Assembly: GCA_963817065.1 (NCBI GenBank)
Contig: CAWFMO010000002.1
Coordinates: forward strand, 558,001-622,000
Source: CAWFMO01 sp963817065
GTDB lineage: Bacteria; Actinomycetota; Thermoleophilia; Solirubrobacterales; 70-9
DNA length: 64,000 bases
Direction of reading: 5' to 3'
Part shown: piece by piece, positions 36,058 to 45,850 of the stretch
How the letters are laid out: each line of letters starts with the position of its first letter
Position numbering within the stretch: the first letter of the stretch is position 1
The notes under the pieces: generated by a model
Told to the model about the DNA's origin: nothing
Seen by the model: only the letters and a program-made list of their open reading frames with translations
Databases searched by the model: none
Program-made: the position numbers and the translations under genes

Positions 36058-37764
36058 TCATGCGACTGGGGTGGGGCTCGGCTTCGGCTCGCGGAGGCGG
36101 ATCCAGAAGGTGCTGCCCTGCTCGGGTCGCGACTCGACCCCGATCTCGCCGCCCATCACGTTGACCATCCTCCTCGCGATCGAGAGCCCGAGGCCGAAGC
36201 CCTCGGTCTCGAGCGAGACCGTGCGGCGGTAAAAACGGTCGAAGACACGATCCTGCTCCTCGGCGGGAATTCCTGTCCCGGTGTCCTCGACTTCGATCAT
36301 CACTTGACGGTCTCCCTTCCGACGAGCGCGAAGGGTAACGCTGCCCGGCGGCGGCGTGTTTTTGTAGGCGTTGGTCAGCAGGCCGATCAGCACCTGCCGG
36401 ACCAGGACCGGGTCGGCCTGGGCGACCAGGTCGGGGTCGCAGTCGATCGTCAGGGTGATGCCCTCGGGCGGGGAGACGGCCTCGGCGGCCTCGTCGAAGA
36501 CGAGCTTCACGTCGACGACCTCGGTCTCGGTCTCGACCCCGGCCTCGACCCGCGCCAGGGTCAGCAGCGACTGGGTCAGCCGCGTCATCCGCTCGGCGTC
36601 GTCGGCGAGCCGGCCGAGGAAGTGGTCGCGTGCCTCGGCGTCGTCCTTGGCCCCGCCCTGGAGAACCTCGATCGAGCCCGAGATCCCGGCCAGCGGGTTG
36701 CGGAGCTCGTGGGCGGCGTTGGAGACGAACTCGCGCTCGGCGAGCTCGCGGCGCATCTCCTCGGTCCGGTCGCGGGCGACGAGCAGGACCGCGCGCTCGG
36801 CGGGGACCCGCCGTCCCTGGACCGCGAAGACCCGCCCGGAGACCCGCAGCCACGCGTTCTCGGCCGAGCCGTGGTCGGCGGCCTGCTTGAGCGCCAGCCG
36901 CAGCTCCGGCAGCGGCGCGCCCCCGGAGATCAGCGGTGCCGCGGCCGGGTTCGAGAAGCGGACCTCGCCGTCGGCGCCGACGACGATCACCGCCTCGGTC
37001 AGCCCGTCGAGGATCGCCGAGAGCCGGTCGCGCTCGGTCGCGAGCATGTTGAAGCTCTCGCGGAGCGCTTCGCGCATCGAGTCGAGCGCCCGCGCGAGGT
37101 CGCCGATCTCATCGCGGCCGCCGGTCGGCAGCGGCTCGTCGAAGCGCCCCTGTGCCATCCGCCCGGCGCTCTCGGCGAGCCCCTTGACCCGGGTCGCGAT
37201 CAGGCTCGCGACAGCGAAGCCGATCAGGATGCCGGCGCCGATCGCGAACGCGAGCGCTGCGAGCGAGTCGCCGCGCAGGTCGTCGATCGAGCGCCGCAGG
37301 GCCGCGGGCGGCGTCGTCCGCGTGATCACCGCGCCCTTGATCCCGTCCGCGCTCAGCACCGGCGCGCCGACGATCGTCACGTCGTCGACGAGGTCGGCCT
37401 CGAAGCGGCTGCCGCGCATCGCGCGCGAGATCGCGATCGAGCGCCGCGGCAGCTCCGAGAACCGGTGGCCGCCGGGGCTCACGTCGGGGGTCAGCAGCTT
37501 GCCCTCGCGGCCGACGACCCATGCGTCGAGGTTCTCGGCCGCGGCGCCCTCGATCGTCTCCTCGATCCCGACCGGAAAGTTCTCGTTGACGCTGTCGGCG
37601 AGCCGCACCGTGCGCCCGACCGCGAGCTCGGCCGAGCTCTCCGAGAGCGTGCGCCCGGATGAGTCGCGGACGAGCAGGTAGACGGCGGCCGCCGTGATCA
37701 ATCCGACCGCGGCGAAGCAGACCCCGAGCCAGAGCCGCATCCCGATCCGTGGACGCCTCGCCAT
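36058..37764 (-). CDS. HAMP-domain sensor histidine kinase
   Basis: 568 residues. One membrane segment near the N-terminus (LWLGVCFAAVGLITAAAVYLLV) and one near residue 170-190 (AALAFAIGAGILIGFAVASLI) bracket an extracytoplasmic sensor domain. HAMP, PAS-like and HisKA regions follow; the H-box is FVSNAAHELRNPLAG and the ATPase region has DTGTGIPAEEQDRVFDRFYR and GFGLGLSIA. Autophosphorylates on the H-box His and hands phosphate to the following regulator. Signal unknown. Confidence 0.95.
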   Translation of the reverse strand: MARRPRIGMRLWLGVCFAAVGLITAAAVYLLVRDSSGRTLSESSAELAVGRTVRLADSVNENFPVGIEETIEGAAAENLDAWVVGREGKLLTPDVSPGGHRFSELPRRSIAISRAMRGSRFEADLVDDVTIVGAPVLSADGIKGAVITRTTPPAALRRSIDDLRGDSLAALAFAIGAGILIGFAVASLIATRVKGLAESAGRMAQGRFDEPLPTGGRDEIGDLARALDSMREALRESFNMLATERDRLSAILDGLTEAVIVVGADGEVRFSNPAAAPLISGGAPLPELRLALKQAADHGSAENAWLRVSGRVFAVQGRRVPAERAVLLVARDRTEEMRRELAEREFVSNAAHELRNPLAGISGSIEVLQGGAKDDAEARDHFLGRLADDAERMTRLTQSLLTLARVEAGVETETEVVDVKLVFDEAAEAVSPPEGITLTIDCDPDLVAQADPVLVRQVLIGLLTNAYKNTPPPGSVTLRARRKGDRQVMIEVEDTGTGIPAEEQDRVFDRFYRRTVSLETEGFGLGLSIARRMVNVMGGEIGVESRPEQGSTFWIRLREPKPSPTPVA

Positions 37765-37809
37765 GAGGATTTCTTAACACACCCGGTCGCCCGGGGCTCA
37801 TTCAGCGCT

Positions 37810-38967
37810 TCAGCGTGGGCGCAGCGTGTCGGCGAGGCGGAACCAGAGCGCCTCGAGCGCGAGCTGCTCGGAGACGTTGATGATCAGCCGCCGGCGGGTG
37901 TCGAGCACGAGCTCGACCGCCTCGCGCGCCGCCGGCGGATCGACCCCCGCGGCGTCGGAGGCAAGCTGCTCGAGCCGGTCGCGGTTGAAGGCGAGCTCGG
38001 GGGCGCCGTCGGCGACCGCGGCGAGGTCCCGGTACCAGGCGCAGCAGAGCGCGAGCCCGGTGTCGAGGCTCTCGGTGCGCCCGCGGCGCTCGACCCGCTT
38101 GATCTGGTCGGTCGCGTCGCGGGGCAGCTTGCCCGAGCGCCGCCCCTCGCCGACGAGCTCCTTGAGCTCGGCCTCGGCCGCGGCGCCGGCCCGCGCTCCG
38201 GCCGCCTCGGCGGTGTCGAGAAGCGCCCGCCAGGGCGAGGGCTCGGCGTCGGCCCCGGCGACCGGCGCCCGCGCCGCGCGCTCGGCCGCTTCGCGCAGCT
38301 CGCGCCCGGGCTCGGTGACGAGCAGCCGCGCGAGCTCGAGATCGCCGCCCGCGAGACGCGCCGCGGCCGCGAGCTCCTCGCCGGCCGCCTCGGTCCCGCC
38401 GCCCGCGAGTGCCGCCTCGATCGCCTCCGGCGGCAGCGGCGCGAAGTCGACCTCCTGGCAGCGCGACGCGATCGTCGCGAGCAGCAGCTCGGGCTCGGAG
38501 CAGAGCAGGATCAGGTGGGCGAACGGGGCGGGCTCCTCGAGCGTCTTCAAGAGCGCGTTCTGGCTCTCCTCGCGCATCGCCTCGGCCGCCTCGATCACGA
38601 ACACGCGGTGTTCGCCCTCGAACGGGCGCAGGCTCGCGGCGCCGATCACCGACTCGCGGATCTCGTCGACGAGGTGCTGGGCGCCGGGCGGGCGCAGCCA
38701 GACGAGGTCGGGGTGCGGCGAGGGATCGGCGCCGGCGCGGCGGCGCGCCGAGTCGGGGTCGGGCGACTCGGAGGCGAGGATCTCGCCGGCGAACGCGCGC
38801 GCGGCGGCGCGCTTGCCCGAGCCCCGCGGGCCGTTGAACAGGTACGCGTGGGTCGGTCCCGAGGCGAGCGCGGCGCCGAGCGCGGCGCGGGCGCGCGGCT
38901 GCTCGGCGGTCGCCTCGGCGAGCGCCTCCGGGAGATCCCGCGCGCCGGCGGTCTCGGTCTCAGGCAC
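37810..38967 (-). CDS. holB: DNA polymerase III delta-prime subunit
   Basis: Clamp-loader subunit. 385 residues. It has the P-loop-like GPRGSGKRAAARAFA, ALLKTLEEPAPFAHLILL and the IASRCQ sensor motif. The usual zinc-module cysteines after the P-loop are absent (the stretch SPDPDSARRRAGADPSPHPD has none). The C-terminal region is Ala/Glu-rich. It overlaps tmk by 8 nt, the common tmk-holB pairing. Confidence 0.9.
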   Translation of the reverse strand: MPETETAGARDLPEALAEATAEQPRARAALGAALASGPTHAYLFNGPRGSGKRAAARAFAGEILASESPDPDSARRRAGADPSPHPDLVWLRPPGAQHLVDEIRESVIGAASLRPFEGEHRVFVIEAAEAMREESQNALLKTLEEPAPFAHLILLCSEPELLLATIASRCQEVDFAPLPPEAIEAALAGGGTEAAGEELAAAARLAGGDLELARLLVTEPGRELREAAERAARAPVAGADAEPSPWRALLDTAEAAGARAGAAAEAELKELVGEGRRSGKLPRDATDQIKRVERRGRTESLDTGLALCCAWYRDLAAVADGAPELAFNRDRLEQLASDAAGVDPPAAREAVELVLDTRRRLIINVSEQLALEALWFRLADTLRPR

Positions 38968-39556
38968 GCGCGCGAACCTCCTCGACCGCGGCCATGACCC
39001 GCTCGTGGACCTCGTTCACCGTGCCCCGGCCGTCGATCACGCGGACGCGCTCGGGCTCGGCCTCGGCGATCGCGCGGTAGCCGGCCGCGACGCGCTGCTG
39101 GAAGGAGAGCCCCTCGCTCTCGAAGCGGTCCTTGCCCTTGGCGCGCTTGAACGCGTCCTCGGGCTCGACCCAGATCAGCAGCGTCAGGTTCGGCCAGAGG
39201 TCGCCGGTCGCCGCCTCGCAGAGCACGCGCACGGTCGCCATGCTGCGCTCGCGGCCGGCCCCCTGGTAGGCGACCGAGGAGTCGCTGAAGCGGTCGCAGA
39301 CCACGTCGCGGCCCCGCTCGAGCGCCGGCTCGATCACCTCCTCGACGAGCTGCGCGCGTGCGGCGCAGAAGAGCATCAGCTCCGCCATCCAGCTCAGCGG
39401 GCGCTCGGGGTCGGTGAGCAGCTCGCGGATCGCCTCCGAGGACGGGGTCCCGCCCGGCTCGCGGACGAGGACCGCCTCGTCGCCGAGCTCCTTTGCGAGC
39501 AGCTTGGCCTGCGTCGTCTTGCCCGAGCCGTCGATTCCCTCGAGCGAGATCAGCAT
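38960..39556 (-). CDS. tmk: thymidylate kinase
   Basis: Phosphorylates dTMP to dTDP. 198 residues with Walker A GIDGSGKTTQAK, the lid region and DRFSDSSVAYQGAGR. LVREPGGTPSSEAIREL is typical of the family. Lies between topA and holB in one leftward run. Confidence 0.96.
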   Translation of the reverse strand: MLISLEGIDGSGKTTQAKLLAKELGDEAVLVREPGGTPSSEAIRELLTDPERPLSWMAELMLFCAARAQLVEEVIEPALERGRDVVCDRFSDSSVAYQGAGRERSMATVRVLCEAATGDLWPNLTLLIWVEPEDAFKRAKGKDRFESEGLSFQQRVAAGYRAIAEAEPERVRVIDGRGTVNEVHERVMAAVEEVRARA

Positions 39557-39569
39557 CCGGCGGCCGCCA

Positions 39570-41936
39570 CTAGCGCTTCGCGGGCGCTTTCTTCTTCTTC
39601 TTCGCCGGCGCCTTCTTCTTGGCGCCGTTCTTCGCCTTGCCGGCCTTGGCGGTCACCTTCTCCGCCTCCTCTGCCGCCGCGCCGTTGCTCGCCCCGGCGG
39701 CCTCGAGCGCCTCCTTCTCGGCCTTGGCCTTCTCCTTGGCCTCCTTGGCGGCCTCGCGCTCCGCCCGCTTGCGCTTCATCTCCTCCATCGAGGGGCAGGC
39801 GTCGTTGAAGCAGAGCTTCCACGGCCGGCCGGGCTTGAACTTCTGGGAGACCGAGACCCGCGGCGTGCGGCCGCAGATCGAGCAGGTGTCCTCGAGCTTG
39901 TGGACGTCGTAGAAGCGCGGCTGGGGCATCGGGAAGGTCTGGTCGCAGGAGCTCGGGTCGCCCTCTTCGGCCTCGGAGTTCCAGCCCGAGCAGCCGACGA
40001 ACGACTTGCCCGACTTGCGGGCGCGGATCACGCGCAGCATGTGCGGCGAGCCGTCCTCCTGCTTGCGCCCCGCCTCCTTGCAGACGATGCACGGCCCGAG
40101 GATCCGGTCCTCGTCCATCCCGCTCCAGACGAGCTTCGCGAACTTCCGCCACGGCGCGGCCTCGTCGTCGTCGTCGACGTCGCCGCCCATCTCGTCGTAG
40201 GCGGAGCGCAGCATGTCGCGGCTGTCGCCGACGACCTCGTCCTTGGTCATCTCGCCCTTCGCGATCCGGTCCATCTCCGCCTCCATCTCGGCGGTCATCT
40301 CGGCGCCGGCGATCGGCGGGACGTAGGTCTTGAAGCCCTCGTACATCTTGACCCCGGTCTCGCTCGGCTCGGGCGGATTGCCGTGGACGTAGCCGCGGTA
40401 GTAGAGCTTCTGGATGATGTCGGCGCGCGTCGCCTTGGTCCCGAGGCCGCGCTCCTCCATCAGCTCGATCAGCTTGCCCTGCGAGATCCGCGAGGGCGGC
40501 TGGGTCTCCTTCGAGATCAGCTCCGGGTCGCCCTCGATCTCGAGCGTCTGGCCCTCCTCGAGCTTCGGGATCTCGTCGTCGGCGGAGCGCGCGTAGGTGT
40601 AGATCCCGGCGTACCCGGGGTCGAGGACGACGGAGCCGCGGACGAAGTAGCTCTCCGTGCCCGCCTCGATGTCGGCGCGGGTCGACTCGCTGATCATCGG
40701 CGGCGAGAAGGTCGCGAGGAAGCGGCGCGCGATCAGCTCGTAGACCTTGCGGTGGGCGTCGCTGCGCGCCTCGAGCCGCTTCGGGTTGACGGCCTGGGTC
40801 GGGTAGATCGGCGGGTGGTCGGTGGTCTCCTTCTTGCCCTTGGTCGGCTCGAGCGGCTTGTCGAGCAGCCCCTTCGCGGCCGAGAAGTCCTCGATCTCGA
40901 CCAGCGAGGTGACGAGCTCCTTGAGCGGCAGCGAGGCCGGGTAAACGGTGTTGTCGGTCCGCGGGTAGGAGACATAGCCGTCCATGTAGAGGTCCTCGGC
41001 GAGCCGCATCGCGCGCGCCGGCGTGATCCCGAGCCGGCTCGACGCGTCGGTGGTGAAGGCGGTGGTGTTGAGCGGCGTCGGCGGCTTCCGCGTCTGCTTG
41101 CGGGCCTTGATCCCGGTCACCGTGCCGGGGCTCTTCGTGCCCTCGATCGCCGCCTTCGCCTCGGCCTCCTTCCAGAACTTGTCGGTCGCGTGATGGGCCT
41201 CGAACGAGCCGTCGGGATGGGCGAAGGTGGCGACGATCTCCCAGAACGGTTCCGGCACGTGGGCGCGGCGCTCGAGCTCGCGCTCGACGATCAGGCCAAG
41301 GGTCGGGCTCTGGACGCGGCCGACCGAGAGGAAGTTGGAGCCGAAGCGGCGCGTCGCGCGCGAGACCGCGCGGGTCAGTGTCGCGCCCCAGATCAGGTCG
41401 ATGTCCTGGCGCGCGGCGCCGGCGTTGGCGAGCGGCATCGAGAGCTCGTCGAGGTTGTCGAAGGCGCGGGAGATCTCCTCCTTGGTCAGCGCCGAGTAGC
41501 GGGCGCGCTTGATCGCGGTCCCGTCGGTGTGGACGCCCTCGGAGGTCCCGAGCTCGGGGTTCGACTCGACGATCTCCTGCAGCGCCTCGAGCCCGATCAG
41601 CTCTCCCTCGCGGTCGAAGTCGGTCGCGATGATCAGGTCGTCGGCGTCCTTGGCGACCTTCTTCAGCGCCTTGACGACGTTCTTGTCGGTCGGCTCCTTG
41701 ATCAGCGGCGCGTCGATCAGCGATCGGGGATCGGTCTTCTGCCAGTTGTTGAACTCCTCGGGGAACGCGGGGTTGAGGACGTGGCCTTTGAGCCCGATCG
41801 TCATCTGATCGCCGCCCTCGTCCTTCCAGACGTAGTAGGGCGTGCGGAAGCTCGCGTCCTCCTTGGCGCTGCCGCCGGAGAGGATCTCGGCGATCTTCTT
41901 GGCGCTGTTGTTCTTCTCTGTGACTATCAGTCGCAT
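39570..41936 (-). CDS. topA: type IA DNA topoisomerase I, archaeal-like
   Basis: Relaxes negative supercoils. 788 residues from the ATG at 41936 (an upstream extension in frame is not homologous). TOPRIM: MRLIVTEKNNSAKKIAE and TDFDREGELIGLEAL. Active-site region GYVSYPRTDNTVYP with the catalytic Tyr near residue 324, and TDHPPIYPTQA. These strings resemble archaeal-type TopA more than the bacterial GLITYMRTDS and AHEAIRPT forms. C-terminal zinc-type Cys sets (CIVCKEAG; CSICGR; CFNDACPS) precede a long Lys/Ala-rich tail (KKKAPAKKKKKAPAKR). Confidence 0.93.
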   Translation of the reverse strand: MRLIVTEKNNSAKKIAEILSGGSAKEDASFRTPYYVWKDEGGDQMTIGLKGHVLNPAFPEEFNNWQKTDPRSLIDAPLIKEPTDKNVVKALKKVAKDADDLIIATDFDREGELIGLEALQEIVESNPELGTSEGVHTDGTAIKRARYSALTKEEISRAFDNLDELSMPLANAGAARQDIDLIWGATLTRAVSRATRRFGSNFLSVGRVQSPTLGLIVERELERRAHVPEPFWEIVATFAHPDGSFEAHHATDKFWKEAEAKAAIEGTKSPGTVTGIKARKQTRKPPTPLNTTAFTTDASSRLGITPARAMRLAEDLYMDGYVSYPRTDNTVYPASLPLKELVTSLVEIEDFSAAKGLLDKPLEPTKGKKETTDHPPIYPTQAVNPKRLEARSDAHRKVYELIARRFLATFSPPMISESTRADIEAGTESYFVRGSVVLDPGYAGIYTYARSADDEIPKLEEGQTLEIEGDPELISKETQPPSRISQGKLIELMEERGLGTKATRADIIQKLYYRGYVHGNPPEPSETGVKMYEGFKTYVPPIAGAEMTAEMEAEMDRIAKGEMTKDEVVGDSRDMLRSAYDEMGGDVDDDDEAAPWRKFAKLVWSGMDEDRILGPCIVCKEAGRKQEDGSPHMLRVIRARKSGKSFVGCSGWNSEAEEGDPSSCDQTFPMPQPRFYDVHKLEDTCSICGRTPRVSVSQKFKPGRPWKLCFNDACPSMEEMKRKRAEREAAKEAKEKAKAEKEALEAAGASNGAAAEEAEKVTAKAGKAKNGAKKKAPAKKKKKAPAKR

Positions 41937-42009
41937 TTGGCCGGCGAGGGTAGCAAGGCCCTCAGAGCACCCCTTTGGGTACCCATGCTCGCGGGTAGAG
42001 TCCGCCGCC

Positions 42010-42957
42010 GTGAAAGCCGTGGTCACAGGAGGGGCGGGATTCATCGGATCCCACCTCGTTGACGCGTTGGCCGAGCGTGGCCACGAGGTGCTCGTTCTCG
42101 ACGATTTGTCCACCGGGAGGCGCGAAAACCTCGAATCGGCGCTCGCCGCGGGCGATCTCGTGCGGCTTCAGGAAATCAACGTCTCCGACGCCGAGGCGAC
42201 CGCGGAGGCCGTCGCCACCCACGAGCCCGAGGCGATCTTCCACCTCGCGGCGCAGATCGACGTCCGCGTCTCGGTCGCCGACCCGGGGTTCGACGCGCGC
42301 CTCAACGTGGTCGGGACCGTGAACATGCTCGAGGCGGCCCGCCGCGCCGGCGTCCCCCGCTTCGTCTTCAGCTCGACCGGCGGTGCGATCTACGGCGAGG
42401 GCGAGGGGCGAAAGCTCCCGTTCGTCGAGGACGAGCCCTGCGAGCCGGACTCCCCGTACGGCCAGGGCAAGTTCGCCGCCGAGGGCTACCTCGACCTCTA
42501 CCGCCGCATGCACGCGGTCGGCGCGACCGCGCTGCGGCTCGGGAACGTCTACGGCCCGCGCCAGGACCCGCGCGGCGAGGCGGGCGTGATCGCGATCTTC
42601 GCCGGGCTCGCCCACGGGGGCGGGCGGCCGACCGTGTTCGGCGACGGCCGCCAGACCCGGGACTACATATATGTAGGGGACGTGGTCACGGCCCTGCTCG
42701 CGGCGAGCGGCGCCCAGGCGCCGGGGCCGTTCAACGTCGGCACCGGGGTCGAGACCGACGTGCTCCGCCTCGCCCGGCTTATCGGCGATCTCGCCGGGCG
42801 CGATGACTTCGAGCCCGAGCAGGCCCCGCCGCGAACCGGCGAGGTCCAGCGCACCGCGCTCGACCCGACCCGCGCCGAGCGCGAGCTCGGCTGGCGCCCG
42901 GTCGTCGAGCTCGAGCAGGGGCTCGAGCAGACCGTCGCCGCGCTCGATCCGGGATAA
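42010..42957 (+). CDS. NAD-dependent sugar nucleotide epimerase (GalE-like SDR)
   Basis: 315 residues. Rossmann start VVTGGAGFIGSHLVDAL, FHLAAQIDVRVSV, catalytic SSTGGAIYGE and YGQGK (YxxxK), RLGNVYGPRQDP. Likely a UDP-glucose 4-epimerase-type enzyme that supplies UDP-galactose or a related sugar for the nearby surface polysaccharide genes; the exact sugar is not fixed. GTG start at 42010. Confidence 0.88.
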   Translation: MKAVVTGGAGFIGSHLVDALAERGHEVLVLDDLSTGRRENLESALAAGDLVRLQEINVSDAEATAEAVATHEPEAIFHLAAQIDVRVSVADPGFDARLNVVGTVNMLEAARRAGVPRFVFSSTGGAIYGEGEGRKLPFVEDEPCEPDSPYGQGKFAAEGYLDLYRRMHAVGATALRLGNVYGPRQDPRGEAGVIAIFAGLAHGGGRPTVFGDGRQTRDYIYVGDVVTALLAASGAQAPGPFNVGTGVETDVLRLARLIGDLAGRDDFEPEQAPPRTGEVQRTALDPTRAERELGWRPVVELEQGLEQTVAALDPG

Positions 42958-42968
42958 GACCCCGCCAA

Positions 42969-43000
42969 GGCGCCCCCGGACGCGTAGCGGAGGAGGCGCC
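42969..43000. terminator. imperfect inverted repeat between convergent genes
   Basis: GGCGCCCCC and GGAGGCGCC flank a 14-base loop in the short gap between the epimerase and the convergent O-antigen-ligase-like gene, with one mismatch. A bidirectional terminator is plausible. A short T-run follows on the plus strand (GTTTATG), but no strong U-tract. Confidence 0.35.
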
Positions 43001-43002
43001 GT

Positions 43003-45147
43003 TTATGGAGGCGTGCCGAACGCGGTCGGCGAGAGCTGCGCGGGAACCTCGGAGACAAACAGCAGTCCGGCGGACTTCTCGGGATCGGTCGCGAAGCTCA
43101 GCGGCTCGGCCTCGATCCGCTTCTGGACCGCGATGCTCGCGAGCCGGTAGTCGCCGAGCGCGTTCTCGGCCTCGACCAGGCGGTCCCAGACGCGGTAATT
43201 GTCCGGCTGGACGCGCGCCGCCTCGAACAGCAGCTCCTGGGCCTTGCCGATCTGAACGAGGCGGACCTGGAGGTCGGCGGCGACGAACAGCGCCTGCTCG
43301 TCGAGCGGGTTCAGCCGCCGCGCGAGCTCGGCCTTCTGCGCGGCGTCCTTGATCGCCTCGGGGTCGGTGCCCGCGGCCTCGGCTTCCGCCTGGGCTTCGA
43401 GCCGCTTGTCCTCGGCCGCCGCCGGCAGCGCCGCCGAGACCGCGATCGCCGCGGCGAGCAGCGCCGAGGCGGCCGCGACCGGCACCGCGAGCCCGGGCTT
43501 TGCCTTTCGGCGCGTGCCCCCGCGCTTCGGCGGCGGATCGAACCAGGCGCGAGTGCCGCCGAACGGCGTCGCCGCGATCGCCGCCGCGGCCAGCGCCGGC
43601 AACGTGACCGCGGGGATCTCCCAGTCCCAGTCGTAGAGGCAGTGGACCGCCCACGCGGCGGCGATCGCGCAGAGGACGAGCCGCGCCTCGCGCTCGCGGC
43701 CGCTCGAGCGGAGCGTCGTCCGGACCGCGGCGGCGCCGAGCAGCCCGAGACCGCCGAGCGCGATCAGCGCCCCGATCAGCCCGCCCTCGGCGAGAAACTG
43801 GAGCGGCACGTCGTGGGCCGAGCGGACCTGGGTCACCGACTCGCGGTAGCGGTCGTGGATCAGCGGGAACGAGCCCGCGCCCCAGCCCGCGACGGGGCGA
43901 TCGAAGAACGCGCCCTCGGCCTCGTTCCACCAGCTCCAGCGATTCGAGCCGCTCGAGGAGAGCAGCCGGCCGGGGTCGTTTGCGGTCACCGTCGCCGACT
44001 CGCGGAACTCGTTCCACTCCTTCGAGGGCCCGGAGATCGCCAGCGCGACGAGTCCGGCGAGCACGAGCGCGATCGCCGTGCCGGCAAGCGCGCGCCAGGT
44101 CTTGCGGCTGCGCTCGGCGCTCCACCCGACCCGTCCCTCGGCCGAGATCAGCACGCTGCCGAGCCCGGCGACGGCGGCCAGCGAGACCAGCAGGACGACG
44201 AAGACGATCGCGCCCTCGAGCTCGCGGTCGGAGGCGATCACGTTGTCGCGGGTCAGCGGATCGAGCGAGAAGGCGAGCGCGACGGTCGGGATCGCCCCGA
44301 GGACCCCGGCGCCGGCGGTGGCGAGCCGGCGCAGGCGCTCGGGCCCCGGGGCGGCCGCGACGAGGACCGCGACCGCGACCACGAGGGCGACCACCGCGCC
44401 GCGAGAGAGCGTCAGCGCCGTAGCCACCAGCAGCAGCGTCAGGACGCAGAGCGCCCCGATCCGCAGCCGCCGCGACCGCGATCGGTCCGAGGCCGCCCAG
44501 ATGCAGCCCGGGGTCGCGATCACGAACAGCAGCCCGAGCGCGTTCCAGTAGCCGAGCGGCTCGCGCAGGCGGGCGAAGATCTCCGTCTGGTCGAAGTCCA
44601 CCGGCCCGATCGAGACCGTCGGTAAGAGCTTGCCGGCGAGCGCGTAGAGCGCGACCGCGACCACGAGCGCGGTCAGCGACGCGATCGCCAGCTCCGGAGC
44701 CCGGCGGACGGCGGGCGCGGCGACGAGCACGACGGCGACGAGCGCCGCGTAGGAGGCGGCGCGGTTGGCGGCGAGCCAGCCCTGGTCGGGGGCGATCGAC
44801 CAGCCGACGCTGAGCGCGCTATAGAAAGCGAACAGCGCCAGCAGCCCGACCCCCGCCCAAGCGAGCGGCGAGCGCGCGGCCCCGAGCGTGCCCGAGGCGA
44901 GCCCGAGCCCGGCGAGCAGCAGCGCCGCGGCGATCCCGTATTCGGTCCGGCTCTGCTCGGGGATCGTCGTCGCGCCGCCGGCGAACGCGGCGTAGGCGAT
45001 GCACGCGAGAACCGCGGCGAGCACCCAGCCCGCGTAGCCCGGCGCGCGCAGCGCCGGCCCGACCCGCTCGAGCGATGGCAGGATCCGGTCCTGGAAGAAG
45101 TCCGGACGCGGGTCGGACGCGGTGGCGCTCTGCGAGGAACCCTCCAT
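43003..45147 (-). CDS. O-antigen ligase-like membrane protein with TPR-like tail
   Basis: 714 residues with 10-13 hydrophobic segments and the periplasmic loop with SSGSNRWSWWNEAEGAFFDRP and GWGAGSFPLIHDRYRE that is typical of WaaL/RfaL-type proteins. The C-terminal 170 residues are soluble and helical with TPR-like periodicity (LARRLNPLDEQALFVAAD; QELLFEAARVQPDNYRVW). Likely polymerises or ligates a surface polysaccharide; substrate unknown. Confidence 0.85.
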   Translation of the reverse strand: MEGSSQSATASDPRPDFFQDRILPSLERVGPALRAPGYAGWVLAAVLACIAYAAFAGGATTIPEQSRTEYGIAAALLLAGLGLASGTLGAARSPLAWAGVGLLALFAFYSALSVGWSIAPDQGWLAANRAASYAALVAVVLVAAPAVRRAPELAIASLTALVVAVALYALAGKLLPTVSIGPVDFDQTEIFARLREPLGYWNALGLLFVIATPGCIWAASDRSRSRRLRIGALCVLTLLLVATALTLSRGAVVALVVAVAVLVAAAPGPERLRRLATAGAGVLGAIPTVALAFSLDPLTRDNVIASDRELEGAIVFVVLLVSLAAVAGLGSVLISAEGRVGWSAERSRKTWRALAGTAIALVLAGLVALAISGPSKEWNEFRESATVTANDPGRLLSSSGSNRWSWWNEAEGAFFDRPVAGWGAGSFPLIHDRYRESVTQVRSAHDVPLQFLAEGGLIGALIALGGLGLLGAAAVRTTLRSSGREREARLVLCAIAAAWAVHCLYDWDWEIPAVTLPALAAAAIAATPFGGTRAWFDPPPKRGGTRRKAKPGLAVPVAAASALLAAAIAVSAALPAAAEDKRLEAQAEAEAAGTDPEAIKDAAQKAELARRLNPLDEQALFVAADLQVRLVQIGKAQELLFEAARVQPDNYRVWDRLVEAENALGDYRLASIAVQKRIEAEPLSFATDPEKSAGLLFVSEVPAQLSPTAFGTPP

Positions 45148-45188
45148 GACAGGGGCGCACGATAGTCACCCTGGCTAAGCTGCGACCG

Positions 45189-45818
45189 ATGCGCAACTGG
45201 AAATGGCTGCTCGCCGTCGCGGGACTGGCGACCATGCTGGCGCTGCCGGCCTCAGCCTCGGCGGCATCGCTGCAGACGATCTACAGGGACTTCGCCAAGG
45301 ACGGGAAGATCGGCACCTGCACCTATACCGCCGCCGACCTCCAGAACGCGCTCGACTCGGTGCCGACCGACATCGCCCAGTACGACCCGCGCTTCGTCGA
45401 CCAGCTCAACCGGGCGCTCGAGGCGCGCTCCTCGGGCCAGTGCGGCGGCGGCGGCGACCCGGGAACCGCGGTGACCCCCGGCGGCGGCTCGGTCGGTGGA
45501 TCGACCAGCCTCCCGCCGGCCGGGATCGCCCCCGGCGGGCTCGGCGACGTCGCCCCCGACGGCGCGCCGAAGCCGGCCGGCGTGCCGGTCAACGTCGAGC
45601 CGATCGAGGCCCAGACCCTCGACGCGAACCTCGATCCCGACCGCGGCTTCCCGCTCGCGCTGGCTTTGCTCGGCGGCGTCGTCGCGCTCGTCCTGCTCGG
45701 AGTCGGCGGGCTGGCGCTCGCGCAGCGGCGCGGCTGGGACCCGGCGAGCGGATTCGACCGATTTGCAGGCAAGCTGCGCGGATTGGGCTCCGGCCTGCGC
45801 GCCAAGCTGGCCCGCTAG
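45189..45818 (+). CDS. exported hypothetical protein with C-terminal membrane anchor
   Basis: 209 residues: signal peptide ([22 protein letters not shown]), a Gly/Pro-rich middle ([20 protein letters not shown]), one membrane segment near residue 153-175 ([23 protein letters not shown]) and a basic cytoplasmic tail. The N-terminal module ([20 protein letters not shown]) is not a family I know. Function unknown. Confidence 0.8.
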   Translation: MRNWKWLLAVAGLATMLALPASASAASLQTIYRDFAKDGKIGTCTYTAADLQNALDSVPTDIAQYDPRFVDQLNRALEARSSGQCGGGGDPGTAVTPGGGSVGGSTSLPPAGIAPGGLGDVAPDGAPKPAGVPVNVEPIEAQTLDANLDPDRGFPLALALLGGVVALVLLGVGGLALAQRRGWDPASGFDRFAGKLRGLGSGLRAKLAR

Positions 45819-45850
45819 GCCGACCGCCGCGGTCGCGTAGGCTTTTTCTG

